From Proteobacteria bacterium UBA4656 (lineage in GTDB: Bacteria > Pseudomonadota > Gammaproteobacteria > Xanthomonadales > Ahniellaceae): a stretch of 39,121 nucleotides of DNA. The notes beneath the pieces are model-generated. The model had not been told where the DNA came from, did no database searches, and saw only the letters and a program-made list of their open reading frames with translations. The DNA lies in the NCBI GenBank assembly GCA_002405525.1, contig DHLY01000104.1, positions 7,861-46,981 of the forward strand, in the 5' to 3' direction. Both the position numbers and the translations under genes were made by a program. Below, piece by piece: positions 27,326-35,965 of the stretch; the stretch's first letter is position 1; every line of letters begins with the position of its first letter.

Positions 27326-29047
27326 TCAACGCAGGAGCGGGAGACGCTCGACCAGTGCGCTGCCGCCACGCAACCACAGCGCCGGCCAAGCCGCGAGGGC
27401 CCGCGACATCTGCGACAGCGCCTGCCGCGCCGCCGCGAGCTTTACCGGCGCGACCGACCGGTCCCGGAGCAACGCTTCGTTGGCGGCGATCGCACGCCGG
27501 ACGTGCTCCACCCAGGCCGGGGGCGCCGCGCGACCGTACTGCTGAAGGCTGCCACACAACATGCGCAGGATCACGGTGACCGAGTGGTCCCGCCAGGCAA
27601 GGTAGCTTCCCGCCAGGGCCGCGTCTGAACTGCCCGCGACGTCGCCCAGGAACGCGGCGACCGCAGCCATCCGGCACGCACGGCTTTCCGAACGCAGGAT
27701 TGGCGCCACGGCCATGGCGGTGGATCCGCAGAACGCCGAAAGGTCCTCGGCCGGCGGTCGCTCGGCCGCGCCTCGACGATCGCGCCCCGACGGCGGGAAA
27801 TGGCCAATCGCCTCGGGCAGCGACATGACCAGCGACCTTGGATCGCAAATCGACAGCATCGACAGGAACAACCCGTCGTCCGACTTGCCGTAAGTGCCGG
27901 TCGGCGGCAGCAGCTCGCGGGCATCGAGCAGCAGAGGGGTGAACCCGCCCGTCTTCAAGAAATGCGGGTGCCGACGCCCGTTCCAGAGCCAGTCCCCATT
28001 CAGCCGTCGCTCGTCAAACGGCGGCCTGAGCAAGCTGGCCATGGACGACGGACCCATGCCGGAAAAAAACACCGTACTGTCGAAGTTCAGGGATCCGTAA
28101 ACGCCCACGCACACGCCGACCACCCGAGTCGGTCCGGCGAGGCAGGCCAGCGCCGCGGCGCTGCACCCGACGGCCGACGCGGAATTGAATCCGTGCTTGC
28201 GCAACAGCGCGCCGGCGGGCTGGCCCAGCGGGCGCACGAGGACTGCATAGGGATCCTCCTCGGCCGCCGGCAGGCGCAGCACGGCGTCCGGCGAATCCAG
28301 GAACTCCGTCTCCGTGGCGTACTCCGTGTCCAGATCGAACCGCGATCCAGCCCCGATGGCCCGCCGAAGCGGGAACCGGAAATCATCGTCGAGCAGCCCG
28401 AGGGTGCCGCCAGCCGAAAGAAGGAGCGACCAGTTCCAGGCGCGGCCACCGGTCGCAACGCCCGGACCGTCGCGGACAAGAAGGTCGGAAACGTCCGGCT
28501 GGTCGATTCCCAGCACGGCCAGCAGTGCTTGCTGATCCTGCTGCGACAGCAGCCTGACTCCCGACGAAGAGCGCCCGGCGAACGCCTTCGCGACGGACCG
28601 CGTGGCGGCCTGATGCTCAGCGCCGGGGGAATCATCCACCACGACGTAATGTCGCCGGACCCCGAATCGCTGCTCGTCCTCAAGCAGCGACTTCAGCAGT
28701 TGCGCCAGCAAGTCCGGCCTTGCGCAAGTCCTGATGCAAATGAGCGGAGGCGGGGGCGGCGGGGCCTCATCGCCGGGCGCGAGGAAATCCTCGACCCCTT
28801 GCAGCAGGCCCACGGACCGGGCGCGATCGAGCGTCGCCTGCACGCGCTCCCGCGGAAGCCGCGTCGCTGCCGCAATCGCCTCGACGTGGTCGCTCCAGGT
28901 CCTGACCACCATGGCATGCTGGAGGATCGCCGCGTCGACCCCGGGAAGGACGGCAATCCGCTCTCCGGCAACTTGCCGCCAGAGCGAGCGCTCACGGTCC
29001 AGCGGAGTGATTCGACCCGGGACCGCCGCAACGAGTCCATGATCCAT
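27326..29047 (-). CDS. Putative PqqD-like/GT-A fusion glycosyltransferase, paralogue 2
   Basis: A 573-residue paralogue of the gene at 25342-27063, about half identical by eye along its whole length and without net length change. It has the same plan: winged-helix-like N-terminus ([37 protein letters not shown]), a Pro-rich linker, a GT-A core ([54 protein letters not shown] at the same residue numbers, [12 protein letters not shown]), then a helical tail. It is predicted cytoplasmic. The start at [16 protein letters not shown] aligns with the paralogue; a TTG nine codons upstream is less likely. It diverges from the 3-hydroxyanthranilate dioxygenase gene across only 83 bases. Sugar donor and acceptor are unknown. 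Confidence 0.6.
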   Translation of the reverse strand: MDHGLVAAVPGRITPLDRERSLWRQVAGERIAVLPGVDAAILQHAMVVRTWSDHVEAIAAATRLPRERVQATLDRARSVGLLQGVEDFLAPGDEAPPPPPPLICIRTCARPDLLAQLLKSLLEDEQRFGVRRHYVVVDDSPGAEHQAATRSVAKAFAGRSSSGVRLLSQQDQQALLAVLGIDQPDVSDLLVRDGPGVATGGRAWNWSLLLSAGGTLGLLDDDFRFPLRRAIGAGSRFDLDTEYATETEFLDSPDAVLRLPAAEEDPYAVLVRPLGQPAGALLRKHGFNSASAVGCSAAALACLAGPTRVVGVCVGVYGSLNFDSTVFFSGMGPSSMASLLRPPFDERRLNGDWLWNGRRHPHFLKTGGFTPLLLDARELLPPTGTYGKSDDGLFLSMLSICDPRSLVMSLPEAIGHFPPSGRDRRGAAERPPAEDLSAFCGSTAMAVAPILRSESRACRMAAVAAFLGDVAGSSDAALAGSYLAWRDHSVTVILRMLCGSLQQYGRAAPPAWVEHVRRAIAANEALLRDRSVAPVKLAAARQALSQMSRALAAWPALWLRGGSALVERLPLLR

Positions 29048-29130
29048 GGGCGGACGAGAAGACCCTGAGGCCAAACAGCGACGCTACACTCGCGGGAACG
29101 GCGACCACACGCGCCCCGCGAGTATATTCG

Positions 29131-29652
29131 ATGCTTCCAACAGTGCCTATTCCCCTCGCCCGCTGGATCGACGAGCACCGCCACCTGCTCGAGCCACCGG
29201 TCGGCAACAAGTGCATCGTCGACGGCGACTTCATCATCATGGTCGTGGGCGGCCCCAACGAGCGCTCGGACTGGCACGTCGAGGAGGGCCCGGAGTTCTT
29301 CCTGCAGCTCGAGGGCGAGATGGTGCTGCGCGTGCAGGAGCAGGGCCTGCCGCGCGACATCCCGATCCGCGCCGGCGAGTTGTACTACCTGCCACCGCAG
29401 ATACCGCACTCTCCGCAGCGAATGGCGGGTTCCGTGGGCCTGGTGATCGAGCGCAAACGCCAGGCGGGCGAGCAGGACGCGCTGCAGTGGTACTGCGAGC
29501 GCTGCAACCACCGCCTGTACGAAGAGCGCTTCGAACTGCGCGACATCGAGACCCAGTTCCCACCGGTTTTCGAACGATACTACCGCAGCACCGCGAACCG
29601 GACCTGCGCGGCCTGCGGCCATCTGAATCCAGCGCCCGCGCGCTACGCCTGA
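29131..29652 (+). CDS. nbaC: 3-hydroxyanthranilate 3,4-dioxygenase
   Basis: A non-haem Fe(II) cupin that opens 3-hydroxyanthranilate to 2-amino-3-carboxymuconate semialdehyde (ACMS). The 173-residue protein carries the iron ligands His49, Glu55 ([12 protein letters not shown]) and His93 (IPHSPQ), Arg45 for the substrate carboxylate, and the C-terminal rubredoxin-like pair CERC (122-125) and CAAC (159-162) typical of bacterial HAO. All positions sit two to three residues before those of the Cupriavidus enzyme. ACMS can feed quinolinate and NAD synthesis or catabolism; the decarboxylase two genes downstream favours catabolism here. A TATATT directly before the ATG is too close to be its -10. 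Confidence 0.95.
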   Translation: MLPTVPIPLARWIDEHRHLLEPPVGNKCIVDGDFIIMVVGGPNERSDWHVEEGPEFFLQLEGEMVLRVQEQGLPRDIPIRAGELYYLPPQIPHSPQRMAGSVGLVIERKRQAGEQDALQWYCERCNHRLYEERFELRDIETQFPPVFERYYRSTANRTCAACGHLNPAPARYA

Positions 29653-29665
29653 GCTTCGATCGCCG

Positions 29666-30625
29666 ATGCAATTCTCGCCGGAACTCCTCACCGCAAACCT
29701 GCTGTCGCCGGTGGTGCTGGCCTTCGTACTCGGGGTCGTCGCGCGGCTGCTGCGCTCCGACCTCGAGGTGCCGCCGCAAATCCAGCAGTACCTCGCCATC
29801 TTCCTGCTGCTGGCGATCGGCCTCAAGGGCGGTGTGGCGCTGCGCGCACAGCCGGTCGGCGACCTCGCACTGCTGGTGGCGGTGACGCTGGCCGCGGGCA
29901 TCGCCACCGCGTTCAGCGCCTATACGCTCGCGCGCGGCTTCCTGCGCGACGACCGTCTGAACGCCGGCGCTCTCGCGGCGCACTACGGATCGGTGTCGGC
30001 GGTCACCTTCATCGCCGCCCAGCAGTTCACGGAACGCACCGGCGCGCCGGCCGAGGGCGTGCTGGTCGCCCTGGTGGTGGCACTGGAGATCCCGGCCATC
30101 CTGCTCGGCCTGGCGCTCGCCAAGGGTGGGGGCGGGATCGACCGCAAGGCGCTCGCCGAGGTGCTCACCGGGCGCACCGCGGTGCTGCTGCTCGGCGGTC
30201 TGGCAATCGGCGCGATCGCGGGCCAGAAGGGCATCCGCGCCGTCGACGAGATGTACTTCCAGCTTTTCCAGGGCACCCTGATGTTGTTCATGCTCGACAT
30301 GGGCATGGTGGCGGCCGCGCAACTGCGCCAGTTGCGGCAGGGCGCGCTGCGACTGGTCGCGTTCGGCACCGTGGTGCCACTGGTGCACGGCTTCGCGGGC
30401 ACGCTGGCCGGCCATCTCGCCGGCTTGTCGCCGAGCGGCGCCACGGTATTCGGCACCATGGTGGCCAGCGCCTCCTACATCGCCGCCCCGGCGTCGGTGC
30501 GCAACGCCCTGCCCGAGGCCGACGCCGGCCGCTGCGTCACCGCCGCGCTGGGCATCACCTTCCCGTTCAACCTGGCACTCGGCATCCCGGCTTACGCTGC
30601 GTTCTCAGCTTGGCTGGTGCCGTGA
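29666..30625 (+). CDS. SbtA-like (sodium-dependent bicarbonate transporter family) permease
   Basis: A 319-residue membrane protein with about ten segments arranged as an inverted repeat. The conserved block AAHYGSVSAVTFIAAQQF and the second-half ASASYIAAPASVRNALPEAD are hallmarks of the SbtA/DUF897 family. Cyanobacterial SbtA imports bicarbonate with Na+, but many heterotrophs have members of unknown substrate. It sits 13 bases after nbaC and 10 bases before the ACMS decarboxylase gene, so it is co-transcribed with them and may move a pathway acid or handle CO2/bicarbonate released by decarboxylation; this is inference from context only. Confidence 0.85.
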   Translation: MQFSPELLTANLLSPVVLAFVLGVVARLLRSDLEVPPQIQQYLAIFLLLAIGLKGGVALRAQPVGDLALLVAVTLAAGIATAFSAYTLARGFLRDDRLNAGALAAHYGSVSAVTFIAAQQFTERTGAPAEGVLVALVVALEIPAILLGLALAKGGGGIDRKALAEVLTGRTAVLLLGGLAIGAIAGQKGIRAVDEMYFQLFQGTLMLFMLDMGMVAAAQLRQLRQGALRLVAFGTVVPLVHGFAGTLAGHLAGLSPSGATVFGTMVASASYIAAPASVRNALPEADAGRCVTAALGITFPFNLALGIPAYAAFSAWLVP

Positions 30626-30635
30626 GGAACGCGAG

Positions 30636-31652
30636 GTGCTCAAGATCGACACCCACGCCCACATCCTCCCGCCGCGCTGGCCGGACCTCGCGGCGAAGTA
30701 CGGCGACGACCGCTTTCCGGTGATGCACGTCGCCGAAGGCCGGCACCGCATCTACCGCGGCGGCAGGTTCTTCCGCGAGATCGGGCCCAACACCTGGGAC
30801 CCGATGCTGCGGATCGCCGAGTACGCCGCGCATGGCGTCGACGCGCAGGTCGTGTCCACCGTGCCGGTCATGTTCTGCTACTGGGCAAAGCCCCACCAGG
30901 CGCTGGAACTGCACCGCGCGCTGAACGAGCACACGGCCGAGATCTGCCGCGCCCATCCGCGGCACTTCGCCGGCATCGGCACCGTGCCGCTGCAGGCGCC
31001 GCGGCTGGCGATCGAGGAGATGTCACGCTGCGTGGAATCGCTGGGCCTGGCCGGCGTGCAGATCGGCTCGCACGTCGGCGACTGGAACCTCGACGCACCG
31101 GAACTGTTCGAATTCTTCGCCGCGGCCGAAGATCTCGGCGCCGCGATCCTGGTCCACCCGTGGGACATGATGGGCAGCGAGTCGATGCCGAAGTACTGGC
31201 TGCCCTGGCTGGTCGGCATGCCGGCCGAGCAGGCGCGCGCGGCGTGCTGCCTGGTGTTCGGCAGCGTGCTGGAGCGGCTGCCGCGCCTACGCGTTTGCCT
31301 CGCGCACGGCGGCGGCGCCTTCCCCTACACCATCGGCCGCATCGAGCACGGCTTCCGCATGCGGCCCGACCTGGTAGCCACCGACAACCCGCGCAACCCG
31401 CGCGAGTACCTGTCGCGGCTGTACTTCGATTCCTGGGTGGCCGACCCGCGCGCACTGCGCTACCTGATCGACACCGTCGGCGCCTCGCAGGTGATGTTCG
31501 GCACCGACTACCCGTTCCCGTTGGGCGAGCAGCAGCCCGGTGCACTGATCGACGCGCTGGCGCTGCCGCACGCCGAGCGCGCCCGCCTGTTCCACGGCAC
31601 GGCGCTGGAGTGGCTGGGCGTTCCGGCGGCGCGCTTCGGCGCGTCGGGCTGA
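30636..31652 (+). CDS. nbaD: 2-amino-3-carboxymuconate-6-semialdehyde decarboxylase (ACMSD)
   Basis: A zinc enzyme of the amidohydrolase superfamily that decarboxylates ACMS to 2-aminomuconate semialdehyde and so diverts it from quinolinate formation. The 338 residues hold all metal ligands: His7 and His9 (DTHAHILP), His174 (ILVHPWDM), His224 (CLAHGGG) and Asp291 (FGTDYPFP). Arg47 (FFREIGP) and Arg235 (IGRIEHGF) correspond to the substrate-binding arginines of the Pseudomonas enzyme. The GTG start follows a GAGGAA Shine-Dalgarno-like sequence. It is the last plus-strand gene of this block and is convergent with the FG-GAP gene, 11 bases away. Confidence 0.95.
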   Translation: MLKIDTHAHILPPRWPDLAAKYGDDRFPVMHVAEGRHRIYRGGRFFREIGPNTWDPMLRIAEYAAHGVDAQVVSTVPVMFCYWAKPHQALELHRALNEHTAEICRAHPRHFAGIGTVPLQAPRLAIEEMSRCVESLGLAGVQIGSHVGDWNLDAPELFEFFAAAEDLGAAILVHPWDMMGSESMPKYWLPWLVGMPAEQARAACCLVFGSVLERLPRLRVCLAHGGGAFPYTIGRIEHGFRMRPDLVATDNPRNPREYLSRLYFDSWVADPRALRYLIDTVGASQVMFGTDYPFPLGEQQPGALIDALALPHAERARLFHGTALEWLGVPAARFGASG

Positions 31653-31663
31653 CGTCGGGTCGA

Positions 31664-34156
31664 TCAATCGAAGCCGTCGGCGAACAGCGTGTCGGCATCC
31701 GGGTAGAACCACGCCGCACCGGCCGCCGGATTCACTGCGGTGGCGCGCAGCGGCCCGCCGACGATGAGCGTGCCGGAGTCGGCGGCCAGGACGCGGCCGA
31801 AGAAGGTATTGGACGAGGCGTCGTCCGGGTCCAGTGTCCCGGCGGGCAGCCAGACCTTGTCCTCGCGCCGCCACAGGTGGACCCGGCCTCGGTTCGCCGC
31901 CGCGCCGACGTCCTCGCCGGAGGCGCCGACCGCCAGCACCCGCCCGGCCAGTGCGATCGCGGTCCCGAACACCGCGCCGGCCTGCGGAACCGCGGCCTGC
32001 AAGCGCGCTTCCTGCACCGCTGTGCCGTCGAGGCGGAACACCCAGGCCGCGCCGACGTTCGGGCTGTCCGCGCCGAGCCGCACACCGCTGCCGCCCACGG
32101 CCAGTCGATCGCCACCGCGCGGCAGCGCGACTGCGGCACCGAACAGGTCACCGGCCGCGCCGTCGGAGGCGACCACCGGCGCCAGCTCGACCCACGCTGC
32201 ACCCTGCCACACAAACCGCGTCACCATGCCCTGCGCGGCGCGCCCGGAAACCGCGGCCTGGGGCGCTCCGAGCACCGCGCGGTCGCCATCGAGCGCGAGC
32301 GAAATCCCGGCCAGAGCGCCGGCCGGAGCCTGCTGCGGCACCAGCTTGCCGTCGAAGCGCCAGTCCTTGCAGTCCGGACGTACGCTCCAGCCGTAGCCCC
32401 CTCCGCGATCGACAGCCCCGTCGTCACGGCCGGGGGCCGCAACCAGCAGGCGAACACCGTCGAACGCCAGCGCGAAGCCGAAGCTGTCGTCCCCGTTGCC
32501 ATCGGGCGGAAGCAACCGGCAAGCGAAGACCCAGTCCCCTCCGCTGCGGCGGAACACGGAGACCGAGCCGCTGTCGTCCGTCGCGCTGCCGCCGTGGGGG
32601 ATGTCGCGCGGCGCGCCGACCACCAGCCAGTCGCCGGCCAGCGCGACGCTGCGCCCGAACCAGTCCTCCGGCGCGCCTGCCGGGTCCGTGACACGCTGGG
32701 TCCGTATCCAACCGGTGTCGCCGCGCTGATACATCGAAACACTGCCGGCGTCGTCGCCGCCGACCGCGGTGTCGTCGAGGAACGCACCCACCGCGGCGCG
32801 CGTGCCATCCACCGCCAGCGCGAATCCGAAGAACTCGCCCGCCGCGCCGTCGCCACGATCGAGCCGCGGGCCGGGCGTCCAATCGCCGCCCGCGCCGGTC
32901 CAGGTGCGAACCGCACCTTGCGAGCGGTTCGGCAGCACGAGCGCGAGGTCCGCGCCCAGCAGGGCACGGCCCGCCGCCAGAACGACCGCGATCCCGGTCA
33001 GGCCGCCGCCCTCCGGAATGCTGCGGTCCTCGAGAACGGCGCGCTGCGCGAACGCCGTGTCCTCTCGGACGAAGACGTAGCCCCCGCCATCGCCCCCCAG
33101 CCTCCCGGGCGCGCCCACCAGCAGGGTGTCGCCCTCGCGATCGAGGGAAAAGCCGAAACCGTCGCCCGCCACGCCGTCAACGGCCTCGATCCGCGTGCCT
33201 GCGGCAAAGGCGCCGCCGCTGCGCGCGAACAGGCGGACGAAACCGCGCGTGCTGGCGACATCGCCCGGCGCACCGACCAGCGCCAGGTCGGCGTCAAGCC
33301 GCAAGGCGGCGCCGAAACGCGCCCGCACCGTGGGCTGCGGATCGAGGAGGCGGGCGGCGAAGCCGAAGCCGGCCCCTGATTCGAAGGCATCGACCGCACC
33401 CGACTGGGACAGCGCGCCGGCTCCCGCGACGCAGGGCAGGCCCACCAGCAGCCGGTCACCCTGCACTGCCAGGGCCGCGCCGAAGGCGTCGCCGGGCACG
33501 GCCTGCGGCGAGACCAGCGTGGTCACTGCGGTCCAGGCGCCGGCGATGCGGCGGTACACGGCGACGCGACCCGGCGCATCCGCCGCGCAGGCGCTCGCGC
33601 CGGGCATCCCGACCGCCACGGTGTCGGCGTCGAGTACCGCGACGGCGCTGCCGAAGCGCAGCGCCGCCGCAGGCTGCGGCGGCGCAAGCGTGGCCTCCGG
33701 CACGAAGCCATCGGCGCCGCGTCGCAGGACGTAGGCGACCCCTCGGTCCTCCAGGCCCTCGCGATCGGCACCGCTGGCACCGACCAGCAGCAGGTCGCCG
33801 GCCAGCGCAATCGCCTCACCGAACAGATCGCCCTCGTCGGGGTCGGGCGGCTCGATGCGCTGCAGCGGCAGCAGCGCGCCGCCCTCGTCGCGATAGATGA
33901 ACACGGCACCGGACTGGATGCCTTCGGCTGCCTGGGGCGAAACCACCACCACCTGTCGCGCGCCGACCGCAAGTGTGGTCCCCGAACGCGCCAGCGCGCG
34001 ACCGAACTGATCGCCGATCGCCCCGTCGCCGGTGGTCGCGGGATCAACCCGCTGCGGCGGGCCATGGCTCGGCGGGCCGGCCTGCACGGCCAGCGCGATC
34101 AGCAGGGCGGCGAGCGCCGCAGGCGGGCGCCCGCGGCCGGCGATGCGGTCGGCCAT
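31664..34156 (-). CDS. Secreted FG-GAP repeat (beta-propeller) protein
   Basis: An 830-residue protein with an N-terminal signal peptide (MADRIAGRGRPPAALAALLI, then ALAVQAG) and fourteen tandem repeats of about 55 residues, each centred on a unit like GDLFGEAIALAGDLLLVGAS. Fourteen units would make two seven-bladed propellers. The repeats resemble FG-GAP domains of integrin-like propellers, mostly without the calcium-binding DxDxDG loop. The C-terminus ends DTLFADGFD, like the short (F)xDGFE tail on many secreted proteins of Xanthomonadales. It is probably secreted or displayed; a ligand cannot be read. The ATG at MADRIAGRG gives a proper signal peptide, unlike the longer frame upstream. Confidence 0.8.
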   Translation of the reverse strand: MADRIAGRGRPPAALAALLIALAVQAGPPSHGPPQRVDPATTGDGAIGDQFGRALARSGTTLAVGARQVVVVSPQAAEGIQSGAVFIYRDEGGALLPLQRIEPPDPDEGDLFGEAIALAGDLLLVGASGADREGLEDRGVAYVLRRGADGFVPEATLAPPQPAAALRFGSAVAVLDADTVAVGMPGASACAADAPGRVAVYRRIAGAWTAVTTLVSPQAVPGDAFGAALAVQGDRLLVGLPCVAGAGALSQSGAVDAFESGAGFGFAARLLDPQPTVRARFGAALRLDADLALVGAPGDVASTRGFVRLFARSGGAFAAGTRIEAVDGVAGDGFGFSLDREGDTLLVGAPGRLGGDGGGYVFVREDTAFAQRAVLEDRSIPEGGGLTGIAVVLAAGRALLGADLALVLPNRSQGAVRTWTGAGGDWTPGPRLDRGDGAAGEFFGFALAVDGTRAAVGAFLDDTAVGGDDAGSVSMYQRGDTGWIRTQRVTDPAGAPEDWFGRSVALAGDWLVVGAPRDIPHGGSATDDSGSVSVFRRSGGDWVFACRLLPPDGNGDDSFGFALAFDGVRLLVAAPGRDDGAVDRGGGYGWSVRPDCKDWRFDGKLVPQQAPAGALAGISLALDGDRAVLGAPQAAVSGRAAQGMVTRFVWQGAAWVELAPVVASDGAAGDLFGAAVALPRGGDRLAVGGSGVRLGADSPNVGAAWVFRLDGTAVQEARLQAAVPQAGAVFGTAIALAGRVLAVGASGEDVGAAANRGRVHLWRREDKVWLPAGTLDPDDASSNTFFGRVLAADSGTLIVGGPLRATAVNPAAGAAWFYPDADTLFADGFD

Positions 34157-34284
34157 AGTGAGGAGGATCGCACAGCCAGCGTGCGTGAATCGCGACGACG
34201 CGCCGGCCTGCCGCCATACGCCATGCCCGGGCGGGCCCCGCGTGGCTGCTGCAGAATCAGGGTGCACCCCGGAGTCTCCGCCCC

Positions 34285-35946
34285 GTGTCCATCCGCCCGC
34301 TCCTCGCATTCATCCTGCCGCCCCTGCTGGCCGCCTGTACCGCCGGAACTCTCGCACAGCGCCCCGCCATCGCGGTGGAGCAGCCCGCGACGCCGCCGCT
34401 GGACGACGACAGCGACGCCTGGTTCCGCCACGGCGCCGCGGAAGCCGCCCGCCGCGGGGCCGCCGAGAGCCGCGCCCGCAATCTGGTGCTGTTCGTCGGC
34501 GACGGCATGGGCCTGACCACGGTCGCCGCGGCGCGCATCCTCCAGGGCCAGCGCCTGGGTGCGCGAGGCGAGGAGCATCGGCTGGCGTTCGAGGAGTTCC
34601 CGCATACCGCGCTCGCCCGCACCTACAACACCGACTACCAGACCCCTGATTCGGCCGGCACCATGACCGCGATGGCGAGCGGAGTGAAGACGCGCATGGG
34701 CCTGCTGGGCATCGGCCCGTCGGTGCGCCGCACGGACTGTGCGGGCTCACGCGGCGACGAGTTGATCACCCTGCTGGAACTGGCGGGGCTCGCCGGACTG
34801 GCCACCGGCGTCGTCACCACGACGAGGATCACCCACGCCACGCCGGCGGCGACCTACGCGCGCTCGGCCGATCGCAATTGGGAAGACGACGTCGCGCTGG
34901 CACCGGCGGCCGCCGCGGCCGGCTGCATCGACATCGCCCGGCAACTGGTCGAGCCGCGCCTCGGTCGTGGCCTTGACGTCGCCTTCGGCGGTGGCCGCGA
35001 TCGCTTCCTGCCGCGCGAGGCCGGCGGAACCCGGGCCGACGGGCGCGACCTGGTCGCGGCATGGCGCGCGCGCGCCGGCGGGCGCTATGTCGAGGACGCC
35101 GCGTCGCTGGCCGGCCTGGATCCCGCGGACCGGGCGCCCTGGCTGGGCCTGTTCGCGGGCGACCACCTGCAGTTCGAGCACGACCGGCCGCGCATGGCGC
35201 CGCAGGAGCCCAGCCTCGCCGACCTCACGCGCACCGCGATCGCGCGCCTGTCGCGCGATCCGGAGGGCTTCGTGCTGGTGGTCGAGGGCGGACGCATCGA
35301 CCATGCCCACCACTTCGGCAACGCCTACCGCGCGCTGACCGACACCATCGCGCTTTCCGACGCGGTGCGTGCGGCGCTGGCGGTGGTCGACCTCGACGAC
35401 ACCCTGGTGGTCGTCACCGCCGACCATTCCCACGTGCTGGCGTTCGCCGGCTATGCGGCGCGCGGCAATCCGATCCTCGGCCTCGTGCGCGGCACCAGCG
35501 GCAAGGAGTCCGCGGACGGCACCCATGCACTCGATGCGCTCGGCCTGCCCTACACCACGCTGTCCTACGCCAACGGCCCGGGCTACACCGGCGCCTCGGA
35601 CCGCCAGCCGGAGGGCGCGAAGCGCCATCGCCACGACTTCAGCGCGATGGCGGCGATCCGCGCCGGCCGGCCCGACCTGCGCGCGGTCGACCCCACCGAT
35701 CCCGATTTCCTGCAGGAGGCGACCGTGCCGCTGAAGGACGAGACGCATGGCGGCGAGGACGTTCCGGTGTACGCCACCGGGCCCGGGGCCACGGCCTTTC
35801 GCGGCAGCATCGAGCAGCACGTCCTGTTCCACCTGATGGTGCAGGCCGCGCCGCGCCTGCGGCGACATCTGTGCGCCGCCCGCCTTTGCGATACGCAGGG
35901 CATTCCCGTCGAAGTGCCGAGACCGGCTAACCTCGGCGGTTCCTGA
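34285..35946 (+). CDS. Alkaline phosphatase (PhoA family), predicted lipoprotein
   Basis: Hydrolyses phosphomonoesters outside the cytoplasm. The 553-residue protein begins with a lipoprotein signal (LLAFILPPLLAAC, lipobox LAAC at 15-18) and so is probably anchored in a membrane on the periplasmic side. Active-site features are FVGDGMG (metal Asp73), QTPDSAGTMTAMASGVKT (nucleophile Ser123), EGGRIDHAHH, VTADHSH and THGGEDVPVYATGP, all in the order of PhoA-type enzymes. The GTG start gives the signal peptide. It diverges from the FG-GAP gene across 128 bases; no PHO-box-like sequence was recognised there. Confidence 0.92.
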   Translation: MSIRPLLAFILPPLLAACTAGTLAQRPAIAVEQPATPPLDDDSDAWFRHGAAEAARRGAAESRARNLVLFVGDGMGLTTVAAARILQGQRLGARGEEHRLAFEEFPHTALARTYNTDYQTPDSAGTMTAMASGVKTRMGLLGIGPSVRRTDCAGSRGDELITLLELAGLAGLATGVVTTTRITHATPAATYARSADRNWEDDVALAPAAAAAGCIDIARQLVEPRLGRGLDVAFGGGRDRFLPREAGGTRADGRDLVAAWRARAGGRYVEDAASLAGLDPADRAPWLGLFAGDHLQFEHDRPRMAPQEPSLADLTRTAIARLSRDPEGFVLVVEGGRIDHAHHFGNAYRALTDTIALSDAVRAALAVVDLDDTLVVVTADHSHVLAFAGYAARGNPILGLVRGTSGKESADGTHALDALGLPYTTLSYANGPGYTGASDRQPEGAKRHRHDFSAMAAIRAGRPDLRAVDPTDPDFLQEATVPLKDETHGGEDVPVYATGPGATAFRGSIEQHVLFHLMVQAAPRLRRHLCAARLCDTQGIPVEVPRPANLGGS

Positions 35947-35965
35947 CCGCATCGGAGCACCGACC

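Noticed and set aside
25345..27579. A 744-codon open frame on the plus strand
   Set aside because: It lies antisense to the first glycosyltransferase-like gene, is rich in Arg, Gln and His as such shadows are in high-GC DNA, and shows no domain pattern, while the minus strand has a clear paralogue with matching motifs.
29123..29128. TATATT as the nbaC promoter -10
   Set aside because: It ends two bases before the ATG, so transcription would begin inside the gene.
31160..33379. A 739-codon open frame on the plus strand
   Set aside because: Antisense to the FG-GAP gene and the 3' part of nbaD in another frame; composition is typical of a shadow frame and it contradicts the clear fourteen-repeat protein.
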